This document shows, in pieces, positions 41,549 to 49,549 of a stretch of 64,000 nt of DNA. The stretch covers positions 2,211,001 through 2,275,000 of the forward strand of contig NZ_CP109450.1 of NCBI RefSeq assembly GCF_041438865.1. The letters are read 5' to 3'. The position numbers were made by a program, and so were the translations under genes. This DNA comes from Streptomyces sp. NBC_01471 (GTDB lineage: Bacteria; Actinomycetota; Actinomycetes; Streptomycetales; Streptomycetaceae). Each line of letters begins with the position of its first letter. Positions within the stretch are counted from its first letter, which is position 1. Below the pieces are notes generated by a model, which had not been told where the DNA came from, did not search any database, and was given only the letters and a program-made list of their open reading frames with translations.

Positions 41549-44395
41549 TCACCCCAGCGTCTCCAGGTGGCCGGGCGACACCACATGTTCGCCTGCCCCG
41601 TCCAGCGCCCGCCCGTCCGGCAGCAGCCCCAGCCTGGCCAGGCTCCCGTCCAGCCGGGACGCGGCCAGCTCAGCGCGGGACCGGCAGCCGGTGCGCTGGA
41701 AGAGCCTCGTCAGGCGCTGCTCCACCGTCTTCTCGCTGCACGCCATGTGGGCGGCTATCCGCCGGTTGGTCTCGCCGTCGCTCACCAGGTCGATCAGGCG
41801 CACATCGCTCTCGCTCAGTTCGGCCGGCGCCGCCCGCCGCCTGGGCAGGCTCAGCTTCAGGCCGCTCCCCCGGGCCCGGACGGCGAGCATCGTACGCAGG
41901 AACGTCGAAGCCCCGAGCGACTGCGCCTCACGCACCGCCTCGTCAAGCCAGGTCTGGGGGTTGTCGCCCACCGCGACCAGGCACTCCCGTGCGAGCAGCG
42001 ACAACGGCCGGTCGCCACGCCGCCGCACCAGGGAGAAGGCGGTCCGCGCACTCTCGACATCGCCGTGCAGCAGTGCCCGTCCCAGAAGCAGCGACTCCCG
42101 CGTCATCGGGGAATCCATTTCGGCGTGCAGCGCCTCCAGTTCCTCCTGGGCTCGCGCGCAGTCGCCCTGGCGGCCTTCCCTTGAACCGTACGAGAGCAGC
42201 CGCAGCACCAGTCGGTCCAGCCCCGCGAGCATGCCGTTCTCGCGCGCCCGCCGGACGTCCCGCCACCCCCGCTCGAACGCCTCGTCCGGCGCACCCTCCG
42301 TGAGACGGACACCCAGCCACGCCCGCCCGACCAGAGGGTGGGAGACGGTCTCGGGTATGAGCTCCAGCCAGGCGCGGGCCCGCTGGATGTCGCCGCGCAT
42401 CCAGTGGATCTCGCCCGCCAGTGCCCGAGCGAGTTGCGCGACACCGGAGAAATCCTGGGTTCGGCCCCGCAATTCGATCCTGCGGACCCCGGCGAGCGCC
42501 TCGTCCCAGCGGCCGGCGAGGTAGTCGCGGACCACCGCGTGATATCGCACCGCGGTGCTGTCGCCGACCTTGGCGTACCGGTCCCCCAGCACCGCTTCCA
42601 GAGCACCGGCCAGGTCGCCGCAGGCGGCGGCGGAGCGCAGCCGGTCCCAGGCCACGCCCTCCACCGCCCCCGGAAGATCGCGCCGGGCCCGTTCGCTCTC
42701 GGGCCGCCCGCCCACCACAGCCGCCAGCAGCCGGGTCTCCGCCGGCGTGGGCAGCGGACCGCGAGGGGGCCCGTCCGCCTCGGGCACGGCGCCCGGTACT
42801 ACCGGCGTCAGCGGACCGATCCCGTACCACCCGCCCAGCGCCACCAGCCCGGCCGCCGCCGGTATACGCCGGAGCGCGGCCCGGCGCGGGCCCCCCGCCG
42901 CGTCGGCGTGTTCGTGCAGCGCCGCCACAGACCAGGCGCGGGCGCTGAAGTCCAGGTCCGTTCCGGCGTCCGCGGGCGCGGCGTCCAGGCAGGTGAACAA
43001 CGGCGCGGCCAGCGCCAGTGACCCGGCGTGGTCAGCGTGGCGCAGGCCCAGTTCCAGCGCCTGGCGCAGCACGCCGGACGCCGCAGGCCCCGGCCGCATG
43101 CGCTCCAGCGCCGCGCCGTAGACGCCGACCGCCCGGGGCGCGGCGAACCGCGCGTATCGCTGGGCCGCCGCCAACAGCAGCGGCACCGTGATCTCGTCGT
43201 CCAGCTCCGGCCCCACGGCGATCGCGTGACCGGCCAGCCGCGGGCGGCCGGTGCCGGCGACGACCGGGCCCAGCCGGTCGAGGACCGAACGCACGATGCG
43301 CGCGTGCAGCTCCCGCACCTCGCAGGTGGCCGGCAGCGTCCGCAACGCCGCCGCCAGCGCCGGCACGGCGAACGTCAGCCGCCCCTCGTGGTCGGCGCTC
43401 AACACACCTTGGACGAGTAACTGGTCCACGGCCCCTGCGATGTCGCTTCCGGCCGGCCCGCCCGGCGCCGTCATGCGGCACAGGTCCTCCAGGCGCACCT
43501 CGGCTGCGGCGACCATACGGGCCAGTACGGCCGCGATCCGGGTGCGCCCGTGGTCCACGGGGAGGTACGGCCACCCAAGAGCGGAAAGTGTCTCCCCCTC
43601 CGCTGCGAAGCGCAGGCCGCCCGTTGGTTCGCTGAGGGCGACCCGGCCGTCCATCTCCACGAGCGCGCCGTCCCGCTCGATGCCGGTGAGCACCGAAAGC
43701 AGGGCGCCGGGGTTGCCCCCCAGCGGGCCGAGGGAACGGGTCACCGCCGTCACCAGGTCCGGCTCGACGGGGTGGCCGAGCCGGCGCGAGAGGAGTTCCC
43801 GCACGTCGTCCCGCGCCAGCGGCCCCAGCGCGAGCACGCTGTCGGCGGCCAGCGCCAGGTCCCCGCCGCCGTCCGCCAGGGCGGTGGGCCGGGACGTCAG
43901 CACCACCGGCAGGCCCGCCGGCCTGAAGACACGCAGCATCAGCCCCAGGGCGGAGACGGTTGCCGGCTTCGCGGCGTCGACGCCGTCCACCACCAGGGCG
44001 AACGGCATGTGGTTCGCCGCGTCGGCGATCACCTCGCCGATGGTGGACAGCAGGGTAAGCCCCCCGTCGCGCCCGGCGGTCCGCAGCTCCGCGCGCCGGA
44101 TCTCGGTGACTCGCACGGGAAGTCGGCCGTCGTGGATCCTGCTCAGCAGCCGGCAGACCGCGTCGACCAGCGCCGCGGTACCCGGCTCCCCCTCGGCCGT
44201 CGACAGGCCGAGCGAGAGTACCTTCGTGCCGCCTCGCACCGCCGCCAGACGACCGGCCTCCACGACGGTGGTCTTACCCACCCCGGCCGGTCCTGTGACC
44301 AGCACGGTCCGTGCCGTGCCTGTGGCGCTCAGAGTACGGGCGACCGCGCGCACGTCATCTTCCCTGCCCGGCAGGGACGGACCACGCTGCTGCAT
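41549..44395 (-). CDS. LAL-type large ATPase transcriptional regulator (LuxR HTH)
   Basis: The protein has 948 residues from the ATG at 44395, with GAGGAG six bases upstream. Walker A is VLVTGPAGVGKTTVVEAG (about residue 36), and the Walker B region is MPFALVVDGVDAAK. A helical, TPR-like middle follows. The C-terminal LuxR HTH is SESDVRLIDLVSDGETNRRIAAHMACSEKTVEQRLTRLFQRTGCRSRAEL, with a 40-residue extension. Unlike its paralogue encoded at 36507-39410, the P-loop is canonical. It is divergent from the small regulator at 44669, an arrangement suggesting mutual or shared control. Confidence 0.88.
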   Translation of the reverse strand: MQQRGPSLPGREDDVRAVARTLSATGTARTVLVTGPAGVGKTTVVEAGRLAAVRGGTKVLSLGLSTAEGEPGTAALVDAVCRLLSRIHDGRLPVRVTEIRRAELRTAGRDGGLTLLSTIGEVIADAANHMPFALVVDGVDAAKPATVSALGLMLRVFRPAGLPVVLTSRPTALADGGGDLALAADSVLALGPLARDDVRELLSRRLGHPVEPDLVTAVTRSLGPLGGNPGALLSVLTGIERDGALVEMDGRVALSEPTGGLRFAAEGETLSALGWPYLPVDHGRTRIAAVLARMVAAAEVRLEDLCRMTAPGGPAGSDIAGAVDQLLVQGVLSADHEGRLTFAVPALAAALRTLPATCEVRELHARIVRSVLDRLGPVVAGTGRPRLAGHAIAVGPELDDEITVPLLLAAAQRYARFAAPRAVGVYGAALERMRPGPAASGVLRQALELGLRHADHAGSLALAAPLFTCLDAAPADAGTDLDFSARAWSVAALHEHADAAGGPRRAALRRIPAAAGLVALGGWYGIGPLTPVVPGAVPEADGPPRGPLPTPAETRLLAAVVGGRPESERARRDLPGAVEGVAWDRLRSAAACGDLAGALEAVLGDRYAKVGDSTAVRYHAVVRDYLAGRWDEALAGVRRIELRGRTQDFSGVAQLARALAGEIHWMRGDIQRARAWLELIPETVSHPLVGRAWLGVRLTEGAPDEAFERGWRDVRRARENGMLAGLDRLVLRLLSYGSREGRQGDCARAQEELEALHAEMDSPMTRESLLLGRALLHGDVESARTAFSLVRRRGDRPLSLLARECLVAVGDNPQTWLDEAVREAQSLGASTFLRTMLAVRARGSGLKLSLPRRRAAPAELSESDVRLIDLVSDGETNRRIAAHMACSEKTVEQRLTRLFQRTGCRSRAELAASRLDGSLARLGLLPDGRALDGAGEHVVSPGHLETLG

Positions 44396-44668
44396 CGACG
44401 ACTCCTCACTCAGGACCCGGCAGGCGGGAACCATCCGGTGGGGACCGGGTCGCGGTGCGAAAGTCCTGCGCCGGCCCGGTCGGCGGCCGAGTCCATGATG
44501 CCAAATCCGACTTTCGGTAAAATCACCGCGCACCGGATCGGCCCTGGTGCCAGGTTTCCCTGTCGTTTGGTGACCAGCGGTCCACACCCGGCGGTGATCA
44601 GAACCGTACGTGACACGATCGGCCTCCCAACGGAGTGATCTACGGTTCTGTTGTCCGAGAAAGGTTCC
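44396..44668. promoter_or_regulatory. Divergent control region with 10-bp inverted repeat
   Basis: This 273-bp region separates the LAL gene from the NarL-type gene. CAGAACCGTA (44599-44608) and TACGGTTCTG (44641-44650) form an inverted repeat with a 32-bp spacer ending 18 bp before the regulator's start. The left arm continues CG, giving CCGTACG as in the palindrome at 36453. This position would allow repression or autoregulation. Confidence 0.5.
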
Positions 44669-45301
44669 ATGCCTCAGCAAACACCCACGCAGAAAGTGGG
44701 AGTGGCGATCCACGCCTCGGATGCGCTCACGCGCGCCGGCCTGGCCAGCCTCATACAACAGGATCGGCGCTTCTCCGAGACGCCGACCGACCAGGCCGAC
44801 GTGACCGTGGTCGCTGTGGACACCGCGGACGCTTCCATCCTCAGCCTGCTGCTCACGCTCTCGGAATCCTCCAGCACGCGGTTCGTGCTGCTGGTCGGAC
44901 GGCAGTGGCAGGCCGACATCTTCGCCGCGGTCGACCGCGGGGTCCGCGCCGTGCTGTGGCGCGACAGCTTCACCCCGGCGGCCTTCTCCCAGGCACTGCT
45001 GGCCGTCGCCGGCGGCGGCGGCAGCTACCCCCCCAACCTCCAGGGCACCCTCATGCGGCAGGTGCGGTGGACCCACCGCGAGGTCCTCACCCCGCGCGGC
45101 CTGACCGCCTCAGGAGTCAGCCCCCGCGAGGTGGAGGTCCTGCGCCTCATCGCGGAGGGCCTGGAGCTGTCGGAGGTCGCCGAGAAGCTCGCCTACTCCG
45201 AGCGGACCGTCAAGTACGTGCTCTACGGCCTGATGAAACGCCTGAACCTGCGCAACCGCGCGCACGCGGTCTCCTACGCCCTACGCACCGGCCTGATCTG
45301 A
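44669..45301 (+). CDS. Atypical NarL/LuxR-type response regulator (pseudo-receiver)
   Basis: The protein has 210 residues from the ATG at 44669 (AAAGG four bases upstream). It is a close paralogue of the regulator at 35678-36322. The receiver-like part is KVGVAIHASDALTRAGLASLIQQ, and the strand expected to carry the phosphorylated Asp reads ADVTVVAVDTAD, so the acceptor position appears shifted or absent. The HTH part is GVSPREVEVLRLIAEGLELSEVAEKLAYSERTVKYVLYGLMKRLNLRNRAHAVSYALRTGLI. It is followed immediately by a hairpin. It probably acts on the same operators as its paralogue. Confidence 0.87.
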   Translation: MPQQTPTQKVGVAIHASDALTRAGLASLIQQDRRFSETPTDQADVTVVAVDTADASILSLLLTLSESSSTRFVLLVGRQWQADIFAAVDRGVRAVLWRDSFTPAAFSQALLAVAGGGGSYPPNLQGTLMRQVRWTHREVLTPRGLTASGVSPREVEVLRLIAEGLELSEVAEKLAYSERTVKYVLYGLMKRLNLRNRAHAVSYALRTGLI

Positions 45302-45326
45302 GCACGGCGACGCCGAAGCGCCGTGC
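45302..45326 (+). terminator. Hairpin directly after the regulator stop
   Basis: GCACGGCG and CGCCGTGC form an 8-bp stem with a 9-nt loop starting at the base after the stop codon. Four GGGGTC-type hexamers follow (about 45329-45352). It is probably the terminator of the regulator gene. Confidence 0.65.
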
Positions 45327-45434
45327 CAGGGTCGGGGTCGGGGTCGGGGTCGGCACCAGGGCATCGGGCCGACTCTCGTACCGCGCGGTGTGCGCACCCC
45401 CCGAGCCACAGCCCTTTCGTGTTGTCGCCGATTG

Positions 45435-45835
45435 TCACCGGTCGCTCGACGGGGCTTCGCCCGACGCGGCGGACGGTTTGGGGGCCAACATCTTCCGGGC
45501 CGGGGGAGTTCTGGCGGAGCGTGAGGCCGGGGGTGGGGTCGGGGTTGGGGGTGAGGTGTGCAAGGGGGCCGGGGCGAGGGGAGGTTGCGGCCGGGTCGGG
45601 GCGGGGGATGCGGCGCCGTTGTGCAAGGGCAGGGCGATCACCAGCGCGGCGCTGTGGCGAGCGCGGCGCCGCCGGCTGTACGGAGGAGTCGGCGCCGCCC
45701 GGCACGCCGACGCACGGCGGAGTACTGACCTGGCGGAACCGGGAGATAGCTGATCTCAGGGGACCGCAGCAGAGAGACCAGGAGGTCGTCGGCCCTCCCC
45801 CGCTCGTCGTCCTCGTCGTCAAACCGCGTGGTCAA
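45435..45835 (-). pseudogene. Frameshifted small membrane-protein gene next to a sortase remnant
   Basis: From the TTG at 45835 (GGAGGGG just upstream) the frame reads MTTRFDDEDDERGRADDLLV, then SLLRSPEISYLPVPPGQY and RRRAGRRRLLRTAGGAAL, and stops at 45638. The missing membrane helix and Pro-rich exterior (ALVIALPLHNGAASPAPT) continue in another frame to 45435. The shift falls in a GCGCCGCGC run near 45640-45650, compatible with a small indel. The intact form is a short single-pass protein often found beside class F sortases. It could be a sequencing error, but the neighbouring genes are broken too. Confidence 0.6.
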
Positions 45836-45996
45836 CGCCCCTCCTCAGGTGTGCGACGCGGTGGGCGAAGACGATGAGGTTGGAGTCGTATCCGCCTGCG
45901 GTTCTGTTGCCACCGCAGGTGACGAGGCGGAGCTGGGTATCGGGCACGTCGCCGTAGAGGCGGTCCACGGTGAAGTGGGCGGAAGAGCCGTTCTCG
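45819..45996 (-). pseudogene. Class F sortase, C-terminal fragment
   Basis: Only about 58 codons remain: AHFTVDRLYGDVPDTQLRLVTCGG with the catalytic Cys of the TCGG motif, then GGYDSNLIVFAHRV. The part with the catalytic His and the N-terminal membrane anchor is missing. The frame runs instead into a stretch copied from the SWIM gene at 47039-47115. The stop at 45819 overlaps the start of the next broken gene, which preserves the original operon layout. Confidence 0.7.
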
Positions 45997-46067
45997 GCCC
46001 AGCCGGACGGCTTGCGCCGCCGTGCCCCGGTCGCCAGCTGTCGCAGCCGGGCCAGGCCGTCCGTGCC
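45991..46067 (-). repeat. 77-bp duplicated scrap of the SWIM-finger gene
   Basis: This segment matches 47039-47115 in the same orientation with three mismatches. It encodes GTDGLARLRQLATGARRRKP-SGWAEN, against GTDGLARLRQLATEAWRRKP-SGWAEK in the main gene. It is fused directly to the sortase fragment, which marks an illegitimate recombination junction. Confidence 0.85.
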
Positions 46068-46272
46068 CATAACCCCAGCAACCCTGAACCACCCCAAACC
46101 TGACAGCGGTGCCTTGACGAAGGACATAGAGGCACCCCCCAGGGCATTCGGATCGTTCGCAGAGTTGACGCGGCGGGGCCGGCCACTTCGGCGGCGCATG
46201 GTCCCGGCCACGTGGCGGCGCCCGGCGAGAACGACCCCGGCGGAGACCCGCCCGGCGCTCATGCCTCCGCCC
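46068..46272. other. Unassigned stretch in the recombination scar
   Basis: An open minus-strand frame continues (for example SMSFVKAPLSGLGWFRVAGV) but matches nothing I recognise and has no clear start. It is probably leftover sequence. Confidence 0.4.
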
Positions 46273-47735
46273 TCACAGTCCGTTCTGGTCGAGGAGCTTC
46301 ATCAGGTTGCGCTTGCGCTTCTGCTCGGCGCGCAGGGCGGTCACGTAGTCGGCGAACTCCTGTGCCGTCCCCAGTTTCTGGTGGCACTCCCGGGCACCGA
46401 GCAGCAGGCGGGCGATCTGCTGGTAGTTGGCGTCGCCGGTGATCTTCTTGAGGGGATCGATCAGGCGCAGGTACACCGGCAGCGCGTCAGCGGGTCGGTC
46501 TTTGCGTACCAGGTCGGCGAGAGTCAGCCACTGGTGTGGGGTGGCCTGGCCTTCAGTGGCTGTCTGCCAGGCGGTCGCCAGGTCACCGTCGTCGATCAGG
46601 GCGTCGATCAGCACGGGGCCGCCGTACCAGGAGGGGCGGGAACGGTCGGCGTCCTCGCGGAGCAGTCCCAGGGCCACCGGGCCCTCGCGTTCCCAGCTGC
46701 CCTCGGCCCGCGCGCACTCGCGCAGCAACCGGTACGTGGCGAGCGAGCGGCGGGCGCGGAAGCCGTTCCGACGCACCTCGGCCGCTCGGGCCGGCTGACC
46801 CGCCACGGCGTAGCGCTCGCAGAGGAAGTCCTCCAGGTCGCTGCCGCCGCGATGCGGCTCGGCCAGTTCTCGCAGTCCGCGTTCCGCCCACTCCAGCGCC
46901 TCGTCGGGGCGGCCCGCCGCTTCGAGCTCATGGGCGATCGTCAGGTGGGTCTCGCCCGTGGGGGAAAGGTCCGCCGCGTAGACGGCGATCAGCTCGTCCA
47001 CGGTGCCGGCCGCCTTCACCAGCCGCTCCATCAGGTACTTCTCGGCCCAGCCGGACGGCTTGCGCCGCCAAGCCTCGGTCGCCAGCTGTCGCAGCCGGGC
47101 CAGGCCGTCCGTGCCGAGAACCTCGCGGTAGTCGAAAGGGTCGGGACCGAAGACGTCGCAGTCGCCGCCCAGCAGGTGGCGGGCCAGCCATTCGGCCGTC
47201 TCCAGCGGGTCGGGGCACGCCGCCCGGCACGCTTCCAAGTGGGCTTCGGCGAGCTCCTCGGCGACGGAACCCACACTTCCGGAGGAGTCGTCGATGTCCT
47301 CGTACGCTCGGCAGAGCGCTGCCATCGCCTCCCGGGCCAGGGTGACGGCCAGCGCGGCCCGACCGTCGGCGGTCAGGGTGCGCAGTGCGGCGACGGCTTC
47401 GGACGCCTGTCGGCCGTAGGCGTGTGCGTCGGCGTACTCGACGCATCCGTAACGGGCGAAGGGCACCGGATCGAGGAGGGCGAGAACTCGCTCCCGCACG
47501 GTCGGATCGTCGCGTCGCGCGCTCGCCGCACGCAGTTCCAGTCGACGGCGCAACTCGTGGTCCCGCTCGACCTGTTCGCGCACCAGCGCCAGCAGCTCCT
47601 CGCGGGGCAAGGACACCAGCCACCGCTCCAGGCCCTCGGTGCGGGAAGAGGCAGCCGAGCGTTGGTGCGGCACGTCCTGTGCGCGCGAGAGGATCGCCAG
47701 TCCGACGGCGACGCAGTGCTTGCAGAGATTCCCCG
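46273..47735 (-). pseudogene. SWIM zinc-finger family protein, N-terminally truncated
   Basis: The frame encodes about 487 residues of a SWIM-finger/DUF6880-like protein. It begins inside the finger at GNLCKHCVAVGLAIL, the second half of the CxC...CxH motif. It continues with a helical repeat region (DCDVFGPDPFDYREVLGTDG; YLMERLVKAAGTVDELIAVYA; LKKITGDANYQQIARLLLGA) to the natural stop. Everything upstream of about 47735, including the first two Zn ligands, is replaced by a PIN-domain fragment on the other strand. The open frame extends across that fragment to 48015, but this is fortuitous. It is unlikely to be functional. Confidence 0.7.
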
Positions 47736-48048
47736 CCGAGCCGCCGTGGTTCTGGCCGACGCAGGACTGCACGGGCACAAGTACGTCATCGACGCCACGC
47801 TCGGCGCCACCGCCCTTGCGGCCCCAGGCACCGTCACCGTTCTCACTGTCGCTCCCGAGGACCTCACCGCGCTGTGCGGCAAGCGCATCACTGCCAGCAA
47901 AGTGTGTGTGAGCATCCGGGTCCGTGGTGGCTACCACGTCAGCCGCTGGACCGCACCGATGACCGACGTATCGCCGTTGAAGGGGGATTCCCGGCCGTTC
48001 CCGGGCTGCGGACACCGCCCCGGGGGCACTTCCGGAACAAGGCTCTGA
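47733..48048 (+). pseudogene. PIN-domain (VapC-like) toxin, C-terminal fragment
   Basis: The plus frame reads AVVLADAGLHGHKYVIDATL, then GATALAAPGTVTVLTVAPED and LTALCGKRI. This resembles the last third of a PIN-domain nuclease, where the segment after HKY carries the Asp (IDA) and the VTVLT-xx-x-D-L strand. The first acidic residues and the start are missing. The frame then continues through unrelated sequence to 48048. It abuts the broken SWIM gene at about 47735. No antitoxin is nearby. Confidence 0.45.
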
Positions 48049-48077
48049 CCAGCATAAATACTAGTCAGAGCCTTGTT
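48036..48077. repeat. 14-bp perfect inverted repeat with AT-rich loop
   Basis: AACAAGGCTCTGAC (48036-48049) and GTCAGAGCCTTGTT (48064-48077) are exact complements. After one mismatch two further pairs extend the stem, leaving an 8-nt loop CATAAATA. It may be a terminator for the adjacent leftward gene, a remnant of a mobile-element end, or an attachment-type structure. It lies at the right edge of the scar. Confidence 0.8.
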
Positions 48078-48126
48078 GCGTACCACCTGCTCACGAGGTG
48101 CCCCACCGGGTACCGCTTCCGGCCAC

Positions 48127-48492
48127 TCACTGGCCCGGCGGCACGAACTCCGGCTGGTCGAGGATGCGTTGCCAGCTTCCGTCCGGTTGCCGGCGGACGA
48201 CCTGCGCGCGGGCGCCCGTCCCGTCCTTCGGCGGGGTCGAGGTGAGCGCGATGTCGCCGTTGACCAGGGTCGGCAGCGGCTGCTCCGGCTCGAAGCGGGG
48301 GCGGTTGGCGAGAACCTTCTCCCACAGTGCGCGGATCGCCTCGCGGCCCACCGTCCGCTCGCCCGGCGGGTAGGCCAGCACCGCGTTCTCCTCGTAGAGC
48401 TCGGCGACTCCGGCCGCGTCGCCGGCATTGGACCGTTCGACGAACAGGCGGGTGATGTCCTCTGGACGCATGGCCTTCTCGTACTCCGGCAT
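48127..48492 (-). CDS. NTF2-like / SnoaL-type protein
   Basis: This 121-residue protein starts at an ATG with AGGAGG upstream. MRPEDITRLFVERSNAGDAAGVAELYEENAVLAYPPG, GREAIRALWEKVL and ARAQVVRRQPDGSWQRILDQPEF match the SnoaL/DUF4440 cone-shaped fold, found in small ketosteroid-isomerase-like enzymes and binding proteins. It is divergent from a LysR regulator, a typical regulator-target pair. The substrate is unknown. Confidence 0.85.
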   Translation of the reverse strand: MPEYEKAMRPEDITRLFVERSNAGDAAGVAELYEENAVLAYPPGERTVGREAIRALWEKVLANRPRFEPEQPLPTLVNGDIALTSTPPKDGTGARAQVVRRQPDGSWQRILDQPEFVPPGQ

Positions 48493-48620
48493 GGCTCGCT
48501 TCCTCCTGCGGATAGGTTCTGCTTCTTCTGCCGCGGCTCACGCTTCCGTGCCTCCCAGCCTGGTTCTCTCCGTACGAGAAGTCCAACAGCTGGTTCTGCT
48601 GGTCACTAGAATTACTGTTC
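48493..48620. promoter_or_regulatory. Divergent promoter region between NTF2-like and LysR genes
   Basis: This 128-bp gap separates two head-to-head genes, the usual location of the LysR-type binding site that controls both. I could not identify an unambiguous T-N11-A dyad by eye. Confidence 0.4.
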
Positions 48621-49511
48621 ATGGACCTGAGGCAGCTCGCCTACTTCGTCGCAGTGGCCGAGGAGCGGAACTTCACCCGGGCCGCGGAGCGCGTGCACAT
48701 CAGTCAGTCCGGCGTCAGCGCGCAGATCCGGCAGCTGGAGCGTGAACTCGGCGCGGAGCTGTTCGACCGGTCGGCGCGAACCATCACCCTGACCGCCGAG
48801 GGAAGGGCCGCGCTCGGCCACGCGCGGGCGGCGCTCGCCGCCGCCGGGGCGGTCGGCCGGTCGGTGAGTGACGTAACAGGGCTGGTGCGCGGCCGGCTCG
48901 CCGTGGGGATGGTCATCGGGTGCACCGTCACTCCGCTCTTCGATGCTCTCGCCGCGTTCCACCGGGCGCATCCCGGGGTGGAGATCTCGCTGGAGGAGGG
49001 CAATTCGGGGCGGCTCGCCGAAGGTGTGCGGGCCGGCGCCGTCGACCTCGCTCTGATCGGAACAGCCGCCGCCCCTGACGGTCTTGAGACGCTGACCCTC
49101 ATCAGTGAGCGGCTCGTCGCGGCGGTCCCGGCCGGGCACGCCCTGGCGAAGCGGCGGCGGGTCACCCTGCGCGACCTGGACCGGCAGCCCGTGGCGTGCA
49201 TGCCGGTCGGTACCGGCCTGCGGACGGTGTTCGACCGGGCCTGCGCGGAGCAGCAGGTCGAGCCGGTCATCGCGCTGCAGGCCAGCGCCGCGGACGCCAT
49301 CGCCGGCCTGGCCGCCCGCGGCCTCGGCGTCGCCGTCCTCAGTGAGTCGATGGCCGAGCGGTACCGCGACCGGCTCGTCCCGCTCCCGCTGGCGGATGTG
49401 ACCGCGCCCGCCCTGCTCGCGCTGGCCTGGAAGGAGACGCCGAGCCCCGCGGTGCGTGAGCTGCTCGTCCACAGCAGACACGCGTTCTTCGGGTCGCAGG
49501 CCCAGCCCTGA
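48621..49511 (+). CDS. LysR-family transcriptional regulator
   Basis: This 296-residue protein begins MDLRQLAYFVAVAEERNFTRAAERVHISQSGVSAQIRQLE, the family winged helix-turn-helix. The periplasmic-binding-like effector domain follows from about residue 90 (RGRLAVGMVIGCTVTPLFDAL; VDLALIGTAAAPDGLETLTL; ACMPVGTGLRTVFDRAC; GLGVAVLSESMA). Full length for the family. It is divergent from the NTF2-like gene, which is its likely target along with itself. Confidence 0.95.
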   Translation: MDLRQLAYFVAVAEERNFTRAAERVHISQSGVSAQIRQLERELGAELFDRSARTITLTAEGRAALGHARAALAAAGAVGRSVSDVTGLVRGRLAVGMVIGCTVTPLFDALAAFHRAHPGVEISLEEGNSGRLAEGVRAGAVDLALIGTAAAPDGLETLTLISERLVAAVPAGHALAKRRRVTLRDLDRQPVACMPVGTGLRTVFDRACAEQQVEPVIALQASAADAIAGLAARGLGVAVLSESMAERYRDRLVPLPLADVTAPALLALAWKETPSPAVRELLVHSRHAFFGSQAQP

Positions 49512-49549
49512 CCGTCTCCCCCAGGCCGCTGTTCGCCGTCGGCTCCCGG

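Noticed and set aside
45274-45822. Pro-rich protein in the alternative minus frame
   Set aside because: It reads the frameshifted membrane-protein gene out of frame; only the two-piece reading gives a sensible protein.
46273-48015. Intact 580-residue SWIM-finger protein starting at 48015
   Set aside because: The first 93 or so codons are antisense to a PIN-domain fragment and lack the first half of the zinc finger, so the extended frame is accidental.
48000-48080. tRNA gene or integration site
   Set aside because: The inverted repeat is next to a GGGGGCAC stretch that recalls tRNA ends, but no acceptor stem, anticodon arm or T-loop can be drawn, and no integrase is nearby.
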